A stretch of DNA of 64,000 nucleotides from the NCBI GenBank assembly GCA_013364255.1, contig CP054936.1:4184853-4248852 (forward strand), in the 5' to 3' direction. Under the pieces are notes generated by a model. The model saw nothing but the letters and a program-made list of their open reading frames with translations, ran no database searches and was not told where the DNA came from. Below, one piece after another: positions 24,991 through 33,534 of the stretch. Both the position numbers and the translations under genes were made by a program. The DNA comes from Streptomyces seoulensis. GTDB lineage: Bacteria; Actinomycetota; Actinomycetes; Streptomycetales; Streptomycetaceae. How positions within the stretch are numbered: the first letter of the stretch is position 1; each line of letters opens with the position of its first letter.

Positions 24991-27297
24991 TCACGCGCCG
25001 GTGACCACCGCGGCCTGCGGGCGGATCGGGAGGCGGTTGACGGGGCGTCCGGTGGCCGCGCGCACCGCCGAGGCGATCGCCGCGGGCGAGGTCACCACCG
25101 GCACCGCGCTGACCGCCTTCGCGCCGAACGGCGCCACCACGTCCCGCTCCTCGACCAGCTTCACGATCCTGATGTCGGGGGTGTCCAGCGCGGTGGGCAG
25201 GGCGTAGCCCGTCAGGTCGGGGTGGCGGACCAGGCCGCGCGGGGCGCGCAGGTTCTCGGTGAGGGCGAGGCCCACGCCCTGGGTCACCCCGCCCTCGATC
25301 CGGGAGACCAGCTGCGCGGGGTTCAGGATCCGGCCGACGTCCTGGGCGACGGTCAGCTCCACCACCCGCACCGAGCCGATCTCGATGTCGACGTCCACCA
25401 CCGCGCGGATCGCGCAGAAGGCGAGGCCGACGAACGCGTCGCCCTGGCCGGCCTCGTCCAGCGGTTCGGTGGGGTGCGGGCGGCACTGCGCCGTCGCCCA
25501 CAGTTCCTTGCCGTCCAGCGCCTCGGTGACCGTGGTCGACAGCACGCCGTCGTAGGAGGTGATCTTGCCGTCGGTGATCTGGAGCAGTTCGGTGGACATG
25601 CCGAACTTGTGGGCCAGCGGCTGGAGCAGCTGGGTGCGGACCATCTTCGCCGCCCGCTCCACCGCGCCGCCCGACACCCAGGTGTGCCGGCCGCGGCAGC
25701 CCGCGCCCGCCGGGGGCTGGTCGGTGTCGACCGGGGCCACGTGCACCTCGTCGACGCCCAGCGTCTCCTGGACGATCTGCCGGGCCAGCGTGGTGAAGCC
25801 CTGCCCGGTCTCGACCGCCGCGCACAGCACGGTCGCGACGCCGTCGTGCACCTTCACGGTGGCCGTGGAGACCTCGTCGGCGCCCTCCGCGCCCAGCATG
25901 TGCACCATGCCCAGGCCGTAGCCCACGCCCCGGCGCACCGCGCCCGGTTCGCCCGCGCCCTCGGGGCCGCCGGGCAGCAGCCACTCGTCCTCGGGGGTGT
26001 CCTTGGGCAGCGGCGGCAGCGGGTGCTCGCGCACGGCCTGGAGGAGTTCGGCGACCGGGGCCGGGCAGGTGACCGTCTGTCCGGTGGGCAGGACGTCGCC
26101 GGTGGCCAGCACGTTGCGCAGCCGCAGTTCGGCCGGGTCGGCGCCGAGCTTCTTGGCCAGCTTGTCCATCTGCGCCTCGTAGGCGGCGCAGACCTGCATG
26201 GCGCCCTCGCCGCGCACATGGCCCGAGGGCGGGTTGTTGGTGCGCACCGCCCAGCCCTCGATGAAGGCGTTCGGGACGACGTAGGGACCGCAGGCGAAGG
26301 AGACGGCGGCGGCCAGCGCCTCGGCGGAGGTGTCGGCGTAGGCGCCGGCGTCCAGCAGGATCTGCGCCTCGACCTTGACGAGGCGGCCCTCGGCGTCGGC
26401 GTGGTGGCGGTAGCGCAGCAGGGTCGGGTGCCGGTGCGCGTGGCCGAGGAAGGACTCCTCGCGGGTGGCGGTCAGCTTCACCGGGCAGCCGGTGCGCAGC
26501 GCCAGCAGGCCGAGGGGCAGCTGGAAGCTCTGGTCCTCGCGGTCGGCGGTGGCGCCGGGCACGCCGGTGACGACGATCTTGACGTGCTCGGGCGCCAGGC
26601 CGTAGCAGGCGGCGAGGGCGTCGCGGTCGGCGTGCGGGTCGGTGGAGGCGACGTACAGCTCGACGCCGCCGTCGGGGCGGGGCACCGCGAGGCCGGCCTC
26701 GGCGCCGATGGGGGCCGGGTCCTGGCGGCCGATGCGGTACAGGCCCTCCACGACGACCTCGCCGGCCGCCTCCGGGTCGCCGTGCCGCAGCGGGATGTGC
26801 CGGATCAGGTTGCCGTCCGGGTGCAGCGGCTCGGCCTCGAAGGCATGTTCGGGATCGGTGACCGGTTCGAGCACCTCGTACTCGACGATCACGGCGGCGG
26901 CGGCCATCCGCGCGGTGTCGGGGTGGTCGGCGGCGACGGCCGCGATGGGCTCGCCGTGGTGGCGCACCACGTCGGAGGCGAACACCGGGCGGTCGGCCCG
27001 GCCGCGGCCGTGCAGCGGACTGCCGGGCACGTCCTCGTGGGTGACGACGGCGCGGACGCCGGGCATCTCACGCGCGTGGCTGGTGTCGATGGACACGATG
27101 CGCGCGTACGGGTGCGGGGAGCGCAGCACCGCCGCCCACAGCAAGCCCTCGGCCCACAGGTCGGCCGCGTACGGGAAGGTGCCCTCCGTCTTGGCGCGGG
27201 CGTCGGCGGCCGGCAGCGAGGAGCCGATGCCGTGCGGCAGCGGCTCGGGCGCGGGGGCGCTCTCCGGTGCGGCAGCGGCGACGGCTTCGTTGCTCAC
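24991..27297 (-). CDS. xanthine dehydrogenase-type molybdopterin subunit
   Basis: The protein has 768 residues of the large molybdenum hydroxylase family. Conserved parts include the start of domain 1 (ARAKTEGTFPYAADLWAEGL), VKLTATREESFLGHAHRHPT, NNPPSGHVRGEGAMQVCAAY and the C-terminal active-site region with PFGAKAVSAVPVVTSPAAIA (in place of the classical KGVGEPP). The family oxidises purines or aldehydes with water as the oxygen source. It is the third gene of the operon and overlaps the Fe-S gene by four bases. The GTG start at 27297 is fixed by that overlap; upstream in-frame sequence is Arg/Pro-rich shadow. Substrate not predictable. Confidence 0.9.
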   Translation of the reverse strand: MSNEAVAAAAPESAPAPEPLPHGIGSSLPAADARAKTEGTFPYAADLWAEGLLWAAVLRSPHPYARIVSIDTSHAREMPGVRAVVTHEDVPGSPLHGRGRADRPVFASDVVRHHGEPIAAVAADHPDTARMAAAAVIVEYEVLEPVTDPEHAFEAEPLHPDGNLIRHIPLRHGDPEAAGEVVVEGLYRIGRQDPAPIGAEAGLAVPRPDGGVELYVASTDPHADRDALAACYGLAPEHVKIVVTGVPGATADREDQSFQLPLGLLALRTGCPVKLTATREESFLGHAHRHPTLLRYRHHADAEGRLVKVEAQILLDAGAYADTSAEALAAAVSFACGPYVVPNAFIEGWAVRTNNPPSGHVRGEGAMQVCAAYEAQMDKLAKKLGADPAELRLRNVLATGDVLPTGQTVTCPAPVAELLQAVREHPLPPLPKDTPEDEWLLPGGPEGAGEPGAVRRGVGYGLGMVHMLGAEGADEVSTATVKVHDGVATVLCAAVETGQGFTTLARQIVQETLGVDEVHVAPVDTDQPPAGAGCRGRHTWVSGGAVERAAKMVRTQLLQPLAHKFGMSTELLQITDGKITSYDGVLSTTVTEALDGKELWATAQCRPHPTEPLDEAGQGDAFVGLAFCAIRAVVDVDIEIGSVRVVELTVAQDVGRILNPAQLVSRIEGGVTQGVGLALTENLRAPRGLVRHPDLTGYALPTALDTPDIRIVKLVEERDVVAPFGAKAVSAVPVVTSPAAIASAVRAATGRPVNRLPIRPQAAVVTGA

Positions 27298-29363
27298 GCC
27301 TGGCCTCCGTTTCCGTCCTGGCCGTAGGGGTCGTGCGGGTGCTGCTCGTGCTGCGGGTGCTGCTCGTGCTGCGCGTGGTGCGGGTCGAACACCGAGGCCG
27401 CCGAGGGGTGGACGCCGCCGGCGCCCGGGCCCGCCTGACGGGGAATACGCGGCTCGTCGCCGTCCGGTTCGACCGCGTCCTCCCCGGTGTCCGCGGCGCG
27501 CTCGGCGACAACCTCGCGGACCGCGTCCAGAACGCCCCGGTAGCCCGAGCAGCGGCACAGGTTGCCGCACAGCGCCTGACGCGTCTCCAGTTCGGTCGGG
27601 TCCGGATTGCCCTCCAGCAGGTCGTGCACGGTCATCGCCATGCCGGGCACGCAGAAGCCGCACTGCACGGCGCCGCACCGGGCGAGCGCCCGCTGCACGT
27701 CGGAGGGCTGCCCGTCGGCGGCCAGGCCCTCGACCGTGCGGACCTCGCTGCCGGCCGCGGTGACGGCGGGCACCAGACAGGAGGCGACGAGCCGGCCGTC
27801 GACCTGGACGTTGCAGGCGCCGCACTCGCCCTGCGAGCAGCCGTCCTTGGCGCCCGCGAGGCCGAGCCGCTCGCGCAGCACGTACAGCAGCGACTCGCCG
27901 ATCCAGGCGTCGGTGACGGGCCGGTCGGCGCCATTGACGCTCAGCACGTAGGAGGCGAGCGGGTGTTCGTCCTGCGGGGGGGCGGGGGGCGGGTCGTCGT
28001 GCGCGAGGCCCGGCTCGGCGGCGGGCTCGGCGGAGTCGGTGGACTCGGGCGCGGAGTCGGTGGGCTCGGCGGGCGTGGCGGCTGCTTCCGCGGCCCCGGG
28101 CGCGGGGGCGGCATCCTCGGAGCCCGCAGGGCCGGCGGACGGCTCGGCGGGGCCTTCCGCGGCCGCTACGGCGCCTTCGGGGGCGTCGCCGGGCGCGTGG
28201 CCGGACTCGGGCGCGTCGTCGGGCCGGTGGGCGGCGTCGGGCGCGTCGTCGGGCCGGTGGGCGGCGTCGGGCTCGGGTCCGTGGTCGGCCTCGGCGGCGT
28301 AGTCGTCGGTGTGCTCGGCGGCGTACTCGTCGGCGGGTTCGGGGGCGTACCCGTCGGCGGCGGGCTCGGCGGAGTGCTCCCGCAGGGGCTGGACGGTGTG
28401 TCCGTCGCCTTCCGGTACGGCCTCGGGCGCGGCCGCAGCGTGCTCGCCGTGCCGGCCGTGCTCCGTGTGCTCGGCGGTCTCGGCGGTCTCGGCGGGGCCG
28501 GGGTGCCCGGCGGGTTCCGGGTGGCCGGGGCTCTCCGGGTGCGCTGCGGGCTCCGGGTGCGCTGCGGGATCCGGGTGCGCGGCGGGCTCGGGGTAGTCGT
28601 CGTGGCCGGGGGCCTGGTGGCCGCCCGGTGCGGGCGCGTCCGTGCCGTGCGCGTGCGCCGGCTCCTCCGCGTGCGGGTCGGCGACCGAGGGGTCCGCGCG
28701 GTACGCCTCCGCCGCGGGCCGGTCCTCGTAGGCGCCCTCGGCGTGGTCGTCCTGTCCCGGCCGGCCCCACGGCTGGGCGGGCGGCTGGGTCGCCCACGGC
28801 GCGGCCGCGCCGCCGGGCAGCGTGGCCGGCGGGGTGCCGCCCCACTGCTGGACCAGCGAGGAGGTGGTGAACTCGCCGGACTCGTCCGGGAGTTCGCCCC
28901 CGGCGACCGGGATCGACCACTGTCCGGTCACATCGTGTCCGGGCGCCGCCGGCTGACCGGCCTGGGTGTCGTGCTGCCCCGGCGACTCCTGGAAGTTCCA
29001 CTGCTGGGTGGCGCCCGGGTGGTACGTGAACCGGTCGCCGCCCCCGTCGCCGCCGTCGCCGTCCTGCGGCAGCGCGTTCGCCTCGGGCCAGCGCGCGCCC
29101 TCGGCGGGCGTGCCCGGCACGGCCCAGGCGCCGGTGGCCGCCGGGTCGGCGGCCTCGGGCGGGGCGGAGGCGGCCGTTATCCGCGGCGGCACATAGCCGT
29201 GGCCGGGCGCGGCCAGCGGACTGTCGGCGGCCAGGAGGGCGTCGATGCCGCCCTCGGGGAGCTTGACGAACGCGGTGGCGCCGTCGTCGTAGTCACCCTG
29301 CGGCAGCGGGTTCCAGCGGCCGCCGTTCTCGGGCGTGCCCTCCGCGTGCTGGTCGTCGGTCAC
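27294..29363 (-). CDS. 2Fe-2S subunit of the dehydrogenase with a long disordered N-terminus
   Basis: The protein has 689 residues, whereas normal subunits have about 160. Residues from about 467 on are the normal domain: plant-type cluster DGCSQGECGACNV plus a later Cys, then the second cluster CGFCVPG and CGNLCRCSGYRG. Before this lie about 465 residues of low complexity rich in Ala, Pro, Glu, Asp, His and Gly, with repeats such as AAHPEPAAHPE and DAAHRPDDAP. A His-rich tail (HHAQHEQHPQHEQHPHDP) follows. The GTG start overlaps the FAD gene. The extension may be a scaffold or localisation tether, which is inference. Confidence 0.88.
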   Translation of the reverse strand: MTDDQHAEGTPENGGRWNPLPQGDYDDGATAFVKLPEGGIDALLAADSPLAAPGHGYVPPRITAASAPPEAADPAATGAWAVPGTPAEGARWPEANALPQDGDGGDGGGDRFTYHPGATQQWNFQESPGQHDTQAGQPAAPGHDVTGQWSIPVAGGELPDESGEFTTSSLVQQWGGTPPATLPGGAAAPWATQPPAQPWGRPGQDDHAEGAYEDRPAAEAYRADPSVADPHAEEPAHAHGTDAPAPGGHQAPGHDDYPEPAAHPDPAAHPEPAAHPESPGHPEPAGHPGPAETAETAEHTEHGRHGEHAAAAPEAVPEGDGHTVQPLREHSAEPAADGYAPEPADEYAAEHTDDYAAEADHGPEPDAAHRPDDAPDAAHRPDDAPESGHAPGDAPEGAVAAAEGPAEPSAGPAGSEDAAPAPGAAEAAATPAEPTDSAPESTDSAEPAAEPGLAHDDPPPAPPQDEHPLASYVLSVNGADRPVTDAWIGESLLYVLRERLGLAGAKDGCSQGECGACNVQVDGRLVASCLVPAVTAAGSEVRTVEGLAADGQPSDVQRALARCGAVQCGFCVPGMAMTVHDLLEGNPDPTELETRQALCGNLCRCSGYRGVLDAVREVVAERAADTGEDAVEPDGDEPRIPRQAGPGAGGVHPSAASVFDPHHAQHEQHPQHEQHPHDPYGQDGNGGQA

Positions 29364-30253
29364 GACAGCGCCCTCCCCAGTGCTCGTCGGGCCAGCGCGG
29401 CGACGGTGCGCCGCAGGTGCAGTACGGCGGGCGGGAGCTGCTGCACGGAGCCGTCCGCCTCGGGGGCCGGGTCGGGGATGCACGCCTGGGCGACGTACTC
29501 GCCGAAGGCGGTCAGCGCCTCGGGGACGATCGCCCGGTTGTTGTCCCAGTCGATGAGCTGCGCCACCCACTGCTCAGCGTCCAGCGGCCTGAGCGGCATC
29601 GGCGCTATGGCCCCGACCGCGCAGCGCACCCCGCGCCGCGCCGGGTCCAGGACCAGCGCCACGGAGGCGATCGCGCGGCCCGGTCCGGTGCGGCCGGTCG
29701 CCTTCAGGAAGACCTGGGGCGCGTGCAGCAGCGGTACCCGCACGTAGCCGATGAGTTCGCCCGCGCGCAGCATCTCCACGCCGGCCAGCAGGTGCGAGAC
29801 CGGGATCTCCCGGCGGGCGCCGCCGGGGCCCGCGATGACCACCGTGGCCTCCAGGGCGGCCAGCACCGGCAGCGCGTCCCCGGTCGGGGCGGCCGAGGCG
29901 ATGTTGCCGCCGAGGGTGCCGGCGTTGCGGATGTGCGGTGGGCCGGCGGCGCGCGCGGCGGCGGCGAGCGCCGGGATCAGCGCGGCGAAGTCGGGGCGGC
30001 CCATGCGGGCGTGGGTGAGGCCGGCGCCGAGCAGTCCGTGGCCGTCCTGGTACTGCCAGCCGCGGATCTCGCTGATCCGGCCGAGGCCGACCAGCGCGGC
30101 GGGCCTGAGCTGCCCGGAGTTGACGGCGGCCATGAGGTCGGTGCCGCCGGCCACCGGCACGGCGGCGGGCATGGCGGTGAGTGCCGCCACGGCCTCGTCC
30201 AGCGTCGTGGGCAACGTGACGGCCTGCGCCGTCCGCGGTGCGTGCGTGGTCAA
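29360..30253 (-). CDS. FAD-binding subunit of the dehydrogenase
   Basis: The protein has 297 residues of the CO dehydrogenase flavoprotein (FAD_binding_5) family. The flavin motifs are PVAGGTDLMAAVNSGQLRP (about 34-52) and IRNAGTLGGNIASAAPTGDA (about 110-129). It passes electrons from the 2Fe-2S clusters to NAD+ or another acceptor. The likely start is a TTG at 30253 giving TTHAPRTAQAVTLPTTLDEA; longer readings add an unlikely Cys-rich stretch. It is the first gene of the operon and overlaps the Fe-S gene by four bases. Confidence 0.87.
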   Translation of the reverse strand: MTTHAPRTAQAVTLPTTLDEAVAALTAMPAAVPVAGGTDLMAAVNSGQLRPAALVGLGRISEIRGWQYQDGHGLLGAGLTHARMGRPDFAALIPALAAAARAAGPPHIRNAGTLGGNIASAAPTGDALPVLAALEATVVIAGPGGARREIPVSHLLAGVEMLRAGELIGYVRVPLLHAPQVFLKATGRTGPGRAIASVALVLDPARRGVRCAVGAIAPMPLRPLDAEQWVAQLIDWDNNRAIVPEALTAFGEYVAQACIPDPAPEADGSVQQLPPAVLHLRRTVAALARRALGRALS

Positions 30254-30597
30254 ACCGGCTGCCCCTTCCCGCTGCCCCACTGGTCCCGCCTGTGTTGCCG
30301 TACGGTACGACCTGACAGGGCGGACGTGGCAACTCTGGCACATCTTCGCAGGGCTCGCGGACACGGGTCCGACACGGGGCGATCGCCCACCTCATCGGGG
30401 ACATGGCCCGTTTTGGCACGGCATCACCGATGCGGGCGAATTGGCGCTCTTCGCTGACTCCCGCGGGGCTTCGTCCGGCTCCGGTCCGATGCGGGGTCGG
30501 TGCGGGATCGATTCGGGCGGCGGCGGGGCGAATCGTTCCTCCACGAGACCGCCCGCACCCGCCGCCCGCAGTCAGCGCCACGACGCGCCGCTGCGGC
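30254..30597. other. upstream region of the dehydrogenase operon
   Basis: This stretch of 344 bases should hold the promoter of the three-gene operon on the minus strand and the 3' end of the hexosaminidase transcript. I see no gene and no convincing terminator hairpin in it. Confidence 0.45.
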
Positions 30598-32256
30598 TCA
30601 CCGCTGCGGCGGCGGCCCGTCCAGGGGGCGGCCGAGGATGCCGGGCCGGCGCTGCCAGGGGTGGGGTCCGGCGGGCGGGCGGTAACCGACGCCGAGGGCG
30701 TCCAGGCGCCGGTAGTGGGCCGTCATCCGCTGTTCGAATCCGGTGAAGTCCCGCTCCCCCGGGGCGGGCAGCGCGCTCCAGGCGACCTCGGCGAAGGCGG
30801 CCAGGCGGGGGAACGCCTGGTAGTCCACGCGCTCCTGGCTGTCCAGCACCTCGCTCCACAGGTTGGCCTGCGGGCCGAGCACGTGCGCGGCGGCCTCGGC
30901 GTCGAGCCCGGCGGGAACCGGCTCGAACCGGTAGACGTCCTCCAGGGTGCGCACGAAGCCGATGGGCACCGGCTCGTCCTCGCCCGGGGCCTGCCGGTGG
31001 TCCAAGTACACCTGCTGCTCGGGGCACATGACGACGTCGTGGCCGGCCCGCGCGGCGGCGACGCCGCCCGCGTAACCGCGCCAGGACGACACGGCGGCGC
31101 CCTTGGCGAGCCCGCCCTCCAGGATCTCGTCCCAGCCGATGAGCCGGCGTCCGCGCTCCGCGAGCCAGGCGTCGAAGTGGCCGATGAACCAGGCCTGGAG
31201 CCCGTCCTCGCCGGCCACCCCGAGTTCCCGGACGCGGGCCTGCGCGGTGGCCGAGGCGCGCCACTGGTCCTTGGGGCACTCGTCGCCGCCGATGTGCACG
31301 AACGGCGCGAACTCGCCCGCGTCGGCCGGAAAGACGTCCAGGACCTCCTCCAGGACGCCTTCGTAGAAGCGCAGGACGTCCTCGGTGGGGGCGAGCACGT
31401 TGGGGTTGATGCCCCAGTCGTCCCAGACGGTGAGGGCGGCGGTGTCGACGACGTCGGTGTTGCCGAGTTCCGGATAGGCGGCGATGGCGGCCTGCGAGTG
31501 GCCGGGCAGGTCGATCTCCGGGACGACGGAGATGTGCCGTTCGGCGGCGTAGGCGACGATCTCGCGCAGGTCGTCCTGGGTGTAGTGGCCGCCGTGCGGT
31601 TTCTCCTCCCACCGCGAGGACAGCCGGTGGCCGAGTTTGCTGCGGGATCGCCAGGAACCGGTCCGGGTCAGTTCCGGGTAGCGCCTGATCTCGATCCGCC
31701 AGCCCTGATCGTCCGTCAGGTGCAGGTGCAGCACGTTGAGTTTGTGCGCGGCCATCAGGTCGAGGTAGCGCAGCACGCCGTCCTTCGGCAGGAAGTGCCG
31801 GGCCACGTCGAGCAGCAGTCCGCGCCAGCGGAAGCGGGGCGCGTCGCCGATGGCCCGGGGCGGGACGCGGTGGGCGGCGCCGGGCCGTACGGGGGCGCGG
31901 CGGAAGGCGTCGGGGCCGAGCAGCTGGCGCAGCGTCTGGGCGCCCCAGAAGACGCCGGCCGCGTCGCCGCCCGCGATCTCGACGCCGGCCCCGGTGGCGA
32001 GGAGCCGGTACTCCTCGGGCTCCAGCGCGTCGTCCACGCGCAGGAGTACGCGGTTCGGGGCGTCCGGGGAGGCGGCGGGGGGCAGCGGGAGGCCGAGCGC
32101 GGCGCCGAGGGCGCCGCGCAGCCAGCGTTCGGCGGTGGCCGTGCCGGGGCCGGCCCACAGGGTGGTGTCCGCGTCGAGCACCGCCGTGCCGTCGTTCAGT
32201 GCGGCGGTGACGCGCGGCGCCGGAATGACATCGTCCTTGAACTCGTCCTGGGCCAC
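30598..32256 (-). CDS. beta-N-acetylhexosaminidase (GH20)
   Basis: The protein has 552 residues. The catalytic Asp-Glu pair is in HIGGDECPKDQW (D325-E326). The substrate-pocket sequences LDVARHFLPK and LHLHLTDDQGWRIEI are present, and a small N-terminal GH20b domain occupies about 10-135. It releases N-acetylglucosamine from chitin oligomers or glycoconjugates using the substrate acetamido group. There is no signal peptide, so it probably acts in the cytoplasm on imported chitobiose. GTG start. Two DasR-type sites lie 35-64 bases upstream, which fits control by the GlcNAc regulator. Confidence 0.93.
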   Translation of the reverse strand: MAQDEFKDDVIPAPRVTAALNDGTAVLDADTTLWAGPGTATAERWLRGALGAALGLPLPPAASPDAPNRVLLRVDDALEPEEYRLLATGAGVEIAGGDAAGVFWGAQTLRQLLGPDAFRRAPVRPGAAHRVPPRAIGDAPRFRWRGLLLDVARHFLPKDGVLRYLDLMAAHKLNVLHLHLTDDQGWRIEIRRYPELTRTGSWRSRSKLGHRLSSRWEEKPHGGHYTQDDLREIVAYAAERHISVVPEIDLPGHSQAAIAAYPELGNTDVVDTAALTVWDDWGINPNVLAPTEDVLRFYEGVLEEVLDVFPADAGEFAPFVHIGGDECPKDQWRASATAQARVRELGVAGEDGLQAWFIGHFDAWLAERGRRLIGWDEILEGGLAKGAAVSSWRGYAGGVAAARAGHDVVMCPEQQVYLDHRQAPGEDEPVPIGFVRTLEDVYRFEPVPAGLDAEAAAHVLGPQANLWSEVLDSQERVDYQAFPRLAAFAEVAWSALPAPGERDFTGFEQRMTAHYRRLDALGVGYRPPAGPHPWQRRPGILGRPLDGPPPQR

Positions 32257-32290
32257 GCGGGGAGCCTAGGGACTGCCGACGCCGCCCACA

Positions 32291-32320
32291 AGAGGTCTGG
32301 ACCAAAAGGTCTGGACCACT
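32291..32320 (-). promoter_or_regulatory. tandem DasR-type (dre) operator sites
   Basis: On the minus strand, AGTGGTCCAGACCTTT (32305-32320) and TTTGGTCCAGACCTCT (32291-32306) follow each other with a 14-base period. Both resemble the dre consensus ACTGGTCTAGACCACT; the first matches at 12-13 of 16 positions. They sit just upstream of a hexosaminidase, the classical kind of DasR target. Binding is inferred from this match and context. Confidence 0.75.
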
Positions 32321-32368
32321 TTCGGACGGCGTCCGCTCCGCCGGACGACGCCGTCGGCTCGCCTGCGG

Positions 32369-32656
32369 CTACTTGTCGCCGCCCTTGCCCTTGCCCTCGT
32401 CGCCGCCGCCGCTCATGGACTCGTAGATCTCCTTGCAGAGCGGACACACGGGGTACTTCTTCGGGTCACGGCCGGGCACCCACACCTTGCCGCACAGCGC
32501 CACGACGGGCGTCCCGTCCAGGGCGCTCGCCATGATCTTGTCCTTCTGGACGTAGTGGGCGAAGCGCTCGTGGTCGCCGTCGCCGTGGGACACCTGCGGC
32601 GTCGGCTCTACGAGGGTCCCCGTACCAGTCCCGCGCTCGGGCTCGAGAGTGCTCAT
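32369..32656 (-). CDS. DUF3039 family protein
   Basis: The protein has 95 residues. The core HERFAHYVQKDKIMASALDG, VALCGKVWVPGRDP and PVCPLCKEIYESM is the DUF3039 signature. A Cys in ALCGK and CPLC suggest a small zinc site. The C-terminus is a Gly/Lys/Asp tail. Function unknown; it is widely conserved in actinobacteria at this position, upstream of the hexosaminidase and next to the yqgE-like gene. Confidence 0.9.
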   Translation of the reverse strand: MSTLEPERGTGTGTLVEPTPQVSHGDGDHERFAHYVQKDKIMASALDGTPVVALCGKVWVPGRDPKKYPVCPLCKEIYESMSGGGDEGKGKGGDK

Positions 32657-32684
32657 ACGGAAAGGGTACTGAAACCGGCGCGTA

Positions 32685-33257
32685 TCAGTTGAGCGACGGG
32701 TCGTCCGGATACGTGGCGACCATCGCCAGTTCGCTGCGCTGGCGGCGCAGCACCTCGCGCCACAGCCGCTCGGGCGCCGGCGAGGAGACGTCGCCGGGCT
32801 CGGACTCGACGACGTACCACGCGCCCTCGGCGAGTTCGTCCTCCAGCTGGCCCGGGCCCCAGCCGGCGTACCCGGCGAAGATGCGCAGGGAGCCGAGGGC
32901 GTCGGCCAGCAGCTCGGGCGGGGCCTCCAGGTCGACGAGGCCGATCGCGCCGTGCACCCGGCGCCAGCCCAGCGGGGCGCGCTCGCCGGGGCCGTCGCCG
33001 GGGATGACGGCGACGCCGAGCGCGGAGTCCAGCGACACCGGGCCGCCCTGGAAGACGACGCCGGGCTCGCCGGCGAGGTCCGCCCAGCCCTCCAGGATGT
33101 CGCCCACGTCCACCGGGGTGGGCCGGTTCAGGACGACGCCCAGGGAGCCCTCCTCGTCGTGGTCGAGGAGGAGCACCACCGCGCGGTCGAAGTTCGGGTC
33201 CGCCAGGGCGGGTGCGGCCACGAGCAGCCGTCCTGTGAGCGAGGACACCTCGGTCAT
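32685..33257 (-). CDS. YqgE/AlgH family protein
   Basis: The protein has 190 residues. The signature LTGRLLVAAPALADPNFDRA, then VVLLLDHDEEGSLGVVLNRP and VFQGGPVSLDSALGV, is unmistakable for UPF0301 (YqgE/AlgH). The family is broadly conserved without an agreed biochemical function. The ATG at 33257 gives the usual N-terminus MTEVSSLTG; another ATG nine bases further out is in frame. It is divergent from murA across 277 bases. Confidence 0.92.
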   Translation of the reverse strand: MTEVSSLTGRLLVAAPALADPNFDRAVVLLLDHDEEGSLGVVLNRPTPVDVGDILEGWADLAGEPGVVFQGGPVSLDSALGVAVIPGDGPGERAPLGWRRVHGAIGLVDLEAPPELLADALGSLRIFAGYAGWGPGQLEDELAEGAWYVVESEPGDVSSPAPERLWREVLRRQRSELAMVATYPDDPSLN

Positions 33258-33534
33258 GCCAGACATGATCCCGCATCTTCCGCCGGTGTGGGGGGCCAAT
33301 CCGGCTGGCGGGGTGAGCGCGAGGACACGGGGTATGGGAGCGTGGGGCGGCGCGCGGCCGGAGCGGTGACCCCATGTGTCCGGTCTGGCACGGTTCGTGT
33401 TGTGACACACCCATGACGCAGCCGGGCGGTCCTCGGGCTTACTTCCGGGGGGTGCGCGGCGATTACTCTGTCTCTCCGGCCCCTGACCTATGTGCTCGGC
33501 CGGCCCCTGCCCAACTCATCGGAACGCGAGATAC

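Noticed and set aside
27294..29001. Continuous minus-strand frame extending the molybdopterin subunit upstream by about 570 codons
   Set aside because: It consists of Arg/Pro/Ala-rich text out of frame with the Fe-S subunit, which has clear cluster motifs. The GTG at 27297 overlaps the Fe-S stop in the expected way.
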